Shown piece after piece: positions 62,939 to 64,000 of a stretch of DNA of 64,000 nucleotides. Source of the DNA: Gari tellinella (Eukaryota > Mollusca > Bivalvia > Cardiida > Psammobiidae); NCBI GenBank assembly GCA_922989275.2, contig OV277871.1, positions 6,696,001-6,760,000 of the forward strand. The letters run 5' to 3'. The position numbers and the translations under genes are program-made. Under the pieces are notes generated by a model. The model was not told where the DNA came from, ran no database searches, and saw only the letters and a program-made list of their open reading frames with translations. Numbering within the stretch: the first letter of the stretch is position 1; each line of letters starts with the position of its first letter.

Positions 62939-63128
62939 AATAGAGAAGACGTTATTCTTTCCGGAATAAACGCAAACGAAACGCAAACGCGTTGCACTAT
63001 AATGTCGAAAATGACAACTTTTTTAAATGTATTGGTATCTATTTTAATCTGAGTGGCAAACAATTGAAAGGACATAAAAGTTTTAGCTTAAACGCCTTTA
63101 TTGGCAAAGAATAACATATTCTTCCCTG
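62939..63128. mobile_element. Pal-A MITE with core deletion, reverse orientation
   Basis: CAATAGAGAAGACG, TTCTTTCCGG, GAAACGCAAACGCG; only GGCAAACAATTG of the core; right end AATAACATATTCTTCCCTG then TA. Confidence 0.8.
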
Positions 63129-63304
63129 TACAAATAGATAAGTGATAGATAGTGTTAAGTTTCAAGCTTACATTTCAAATGTTCAATTCTTTTTCATTTT
63201 ACAAACCTTACCTTGAAACCATATATCTCGAAACCATTAAATCCGGGCCCAAAAGTTCCTGATGTCTTTGAAAATTAGGTCCCAGAAGTCTTGATGGCTC
63301 TAAG

Positions 63305-63500
63305 AACTAGACCCCGAACATCGGATGTTCCTGAAAACCGGACCCCGAACATCGGATGTTCCTGAAAACCGGACCCCGAAAATCGGATGTTCCTGAAAAC
63401 CGGACCCCGAACATCGGATGTTCCTGTAAACCGGACCCCGAACATCGAATGTTCCTGAAAACCTGGCCTCCAAATACCGGATGTTTCTGAAAACCGAACA
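63305..63500. repeat. 31-bp minisatellite, about six units
   Basis: ACCCCGAACATCGGATGTTC followed by CTGAAAACCGG, at 63311, 63342, 63373, 63404, 63435 and a worn unit at 63466. Degenerate related sequence extends left to about 63245. The unit holds ACATCGGATGT, itself a near palindrome. 31 is not a multiple of 3, so the repetitive minus-strand frames change frame with each unit and are not a protein. Confidence 0.92.
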
Positions 63501-64000
63501 CATTTTTAAGCCCGAAAACATTTTTATTTAATTACTTATCGTTCAACAAAGATTAAAATGAGCGTTAAGGGAAGTTAAGAACACAAATACAGAAGGTTTC
63601 AGAGGCATTTCTTCCCCTAAATCATTCATATCTGCGATAGAAATAATGTTAACAATTATGAGCAACTTGGTGTCTGGTTTTTTAATCAAACAGTTTCAAA
63701 TACAACAGTATTCACCTTTGATGGCAAAACGGTCAATTCCAATATCGGTGACAGGTTAATCTCGGAAAAAAGTTTACTACATGACCAAAACTAGTGCTAC
63801 TTGTATGTTTGTTATAATTTTGCACGAGTAAAGTACATGTATAAGTCTCCCTTATGTTGGAAAATATTTCTCTAAGCGATCAAGCATCTAGTTTTAGAAT
63901 TAGTGCAGGCCAAAAGTCAATGATATAAAGTAGAAGACGCCTACCTATTCGTGTGGGAGAATTTTAAGATTTGAGAAATTTTGTCAACAAAATGAAAAAG
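63501..64000. other. Unassigned AT-rich sequence
   Basis: No features supported. Confidence 0.4.

Noticed and set aside
1..63128. CRISPR array or other prokaryotic repeat-spacer system, because of regularly recurring palindromes
   Set aside because: Repeats are whole MITEs at irregular distances with TA or TTAA target duplications, and the window is eukaryotic (spliced GPCR, SINEs, LINE).
63300..63521. Repetitive protein on the minus strand
   Set aside because: The 31-bp unit is not a multiple of three, so the reading frame changes with every unit; this is a minisatellite.

Overview
This looks like animal nuclear DNA, most likely from a bivalve mollusc. It is AT-rich and intron-rich, carries many short ACATGTA-type runs, has almost no long reading frames, and is saturated with short non-autonomous DNA transposons (MITEs), two tRNA-derived SINEs and a decayed LINE. 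The species cannot be fixed from sequence alone. Prokaryotic features (operons, ribosome binding sites, CRISPR) are absent.

One gene is convincing: the 3' part of a rhodopsin-like (class A) peptide-type G-protein-coupled receptor on the + strand. Its five exons are 1790-1913, 8482-8702, 9666-9816, 12155-12283 and 13868-14095. All junctions are GT/AG and the phases fit without a break. They encode about 283 residues, from the arginine of the DRY motif through TM4, TM5, loop 3, TM6 (CWGP), TM7 (NPFIY) and the tail to a TAA stop. The exons for TM1-3 must lie upstream of the window. I see no second gene from 14.1 to 64 kb.

The rest is a graveyard of palindromic MITEs, named here by their ends. 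Families in the first set share one central hairpin, with outer arm CAAACAG and inner arm GATCAGA: Pal-A (TA target, ends CAGTGGAGAA), Pal-I (TA target, ends CAGCGCTCCC), Pal-B, Pal-Bs, Pal-E, Pal-D and Pal-G (all TTAA target, ends CCCTTTC, CCCTTA, CCCCTTCACTGCC, CCCATTTG and CTCATTATCCCC), and Pal-R. A second set shares a different hairpin (CTTAAAGCA ... CAGAA): Hx-F (TTAA target) and Hx-H (TA target). So the same cores sit inside elements whose ends point to different transposases: Tc1/mariner-like for TA and piggyBac-like for TTAA. The arms of the core differ between families but change together, so the palindrome is kept. This modular 'core plus ends' organisation is the most interesting thing in the window.

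Layout: 1-14.1 kb is receptor introns full of MITEs. 14.1-23 kb is dense Pal-A, Pal-I, Hx-H and foldbacks. 24.1-25.2 kb is a 1.08-kb Harbinger-like element. 26-30 kb holds Pal-A copies and a three-level nested insertion. 31.7-48 kb is mixed MITEs with a perfect 89-bp direct repeat at 43.3-43.7 kb. 48-50 kb is mostly unique AT-rich DNA. 50-55 kb holds MITEs and a LINE 3' end split by Hx-F. 55-59.4 kb is sparse with one SINE. 59.4-63.1 kb is MITEs again, and a 31-bp minisatellite lies at 63.3-63.5 kb.
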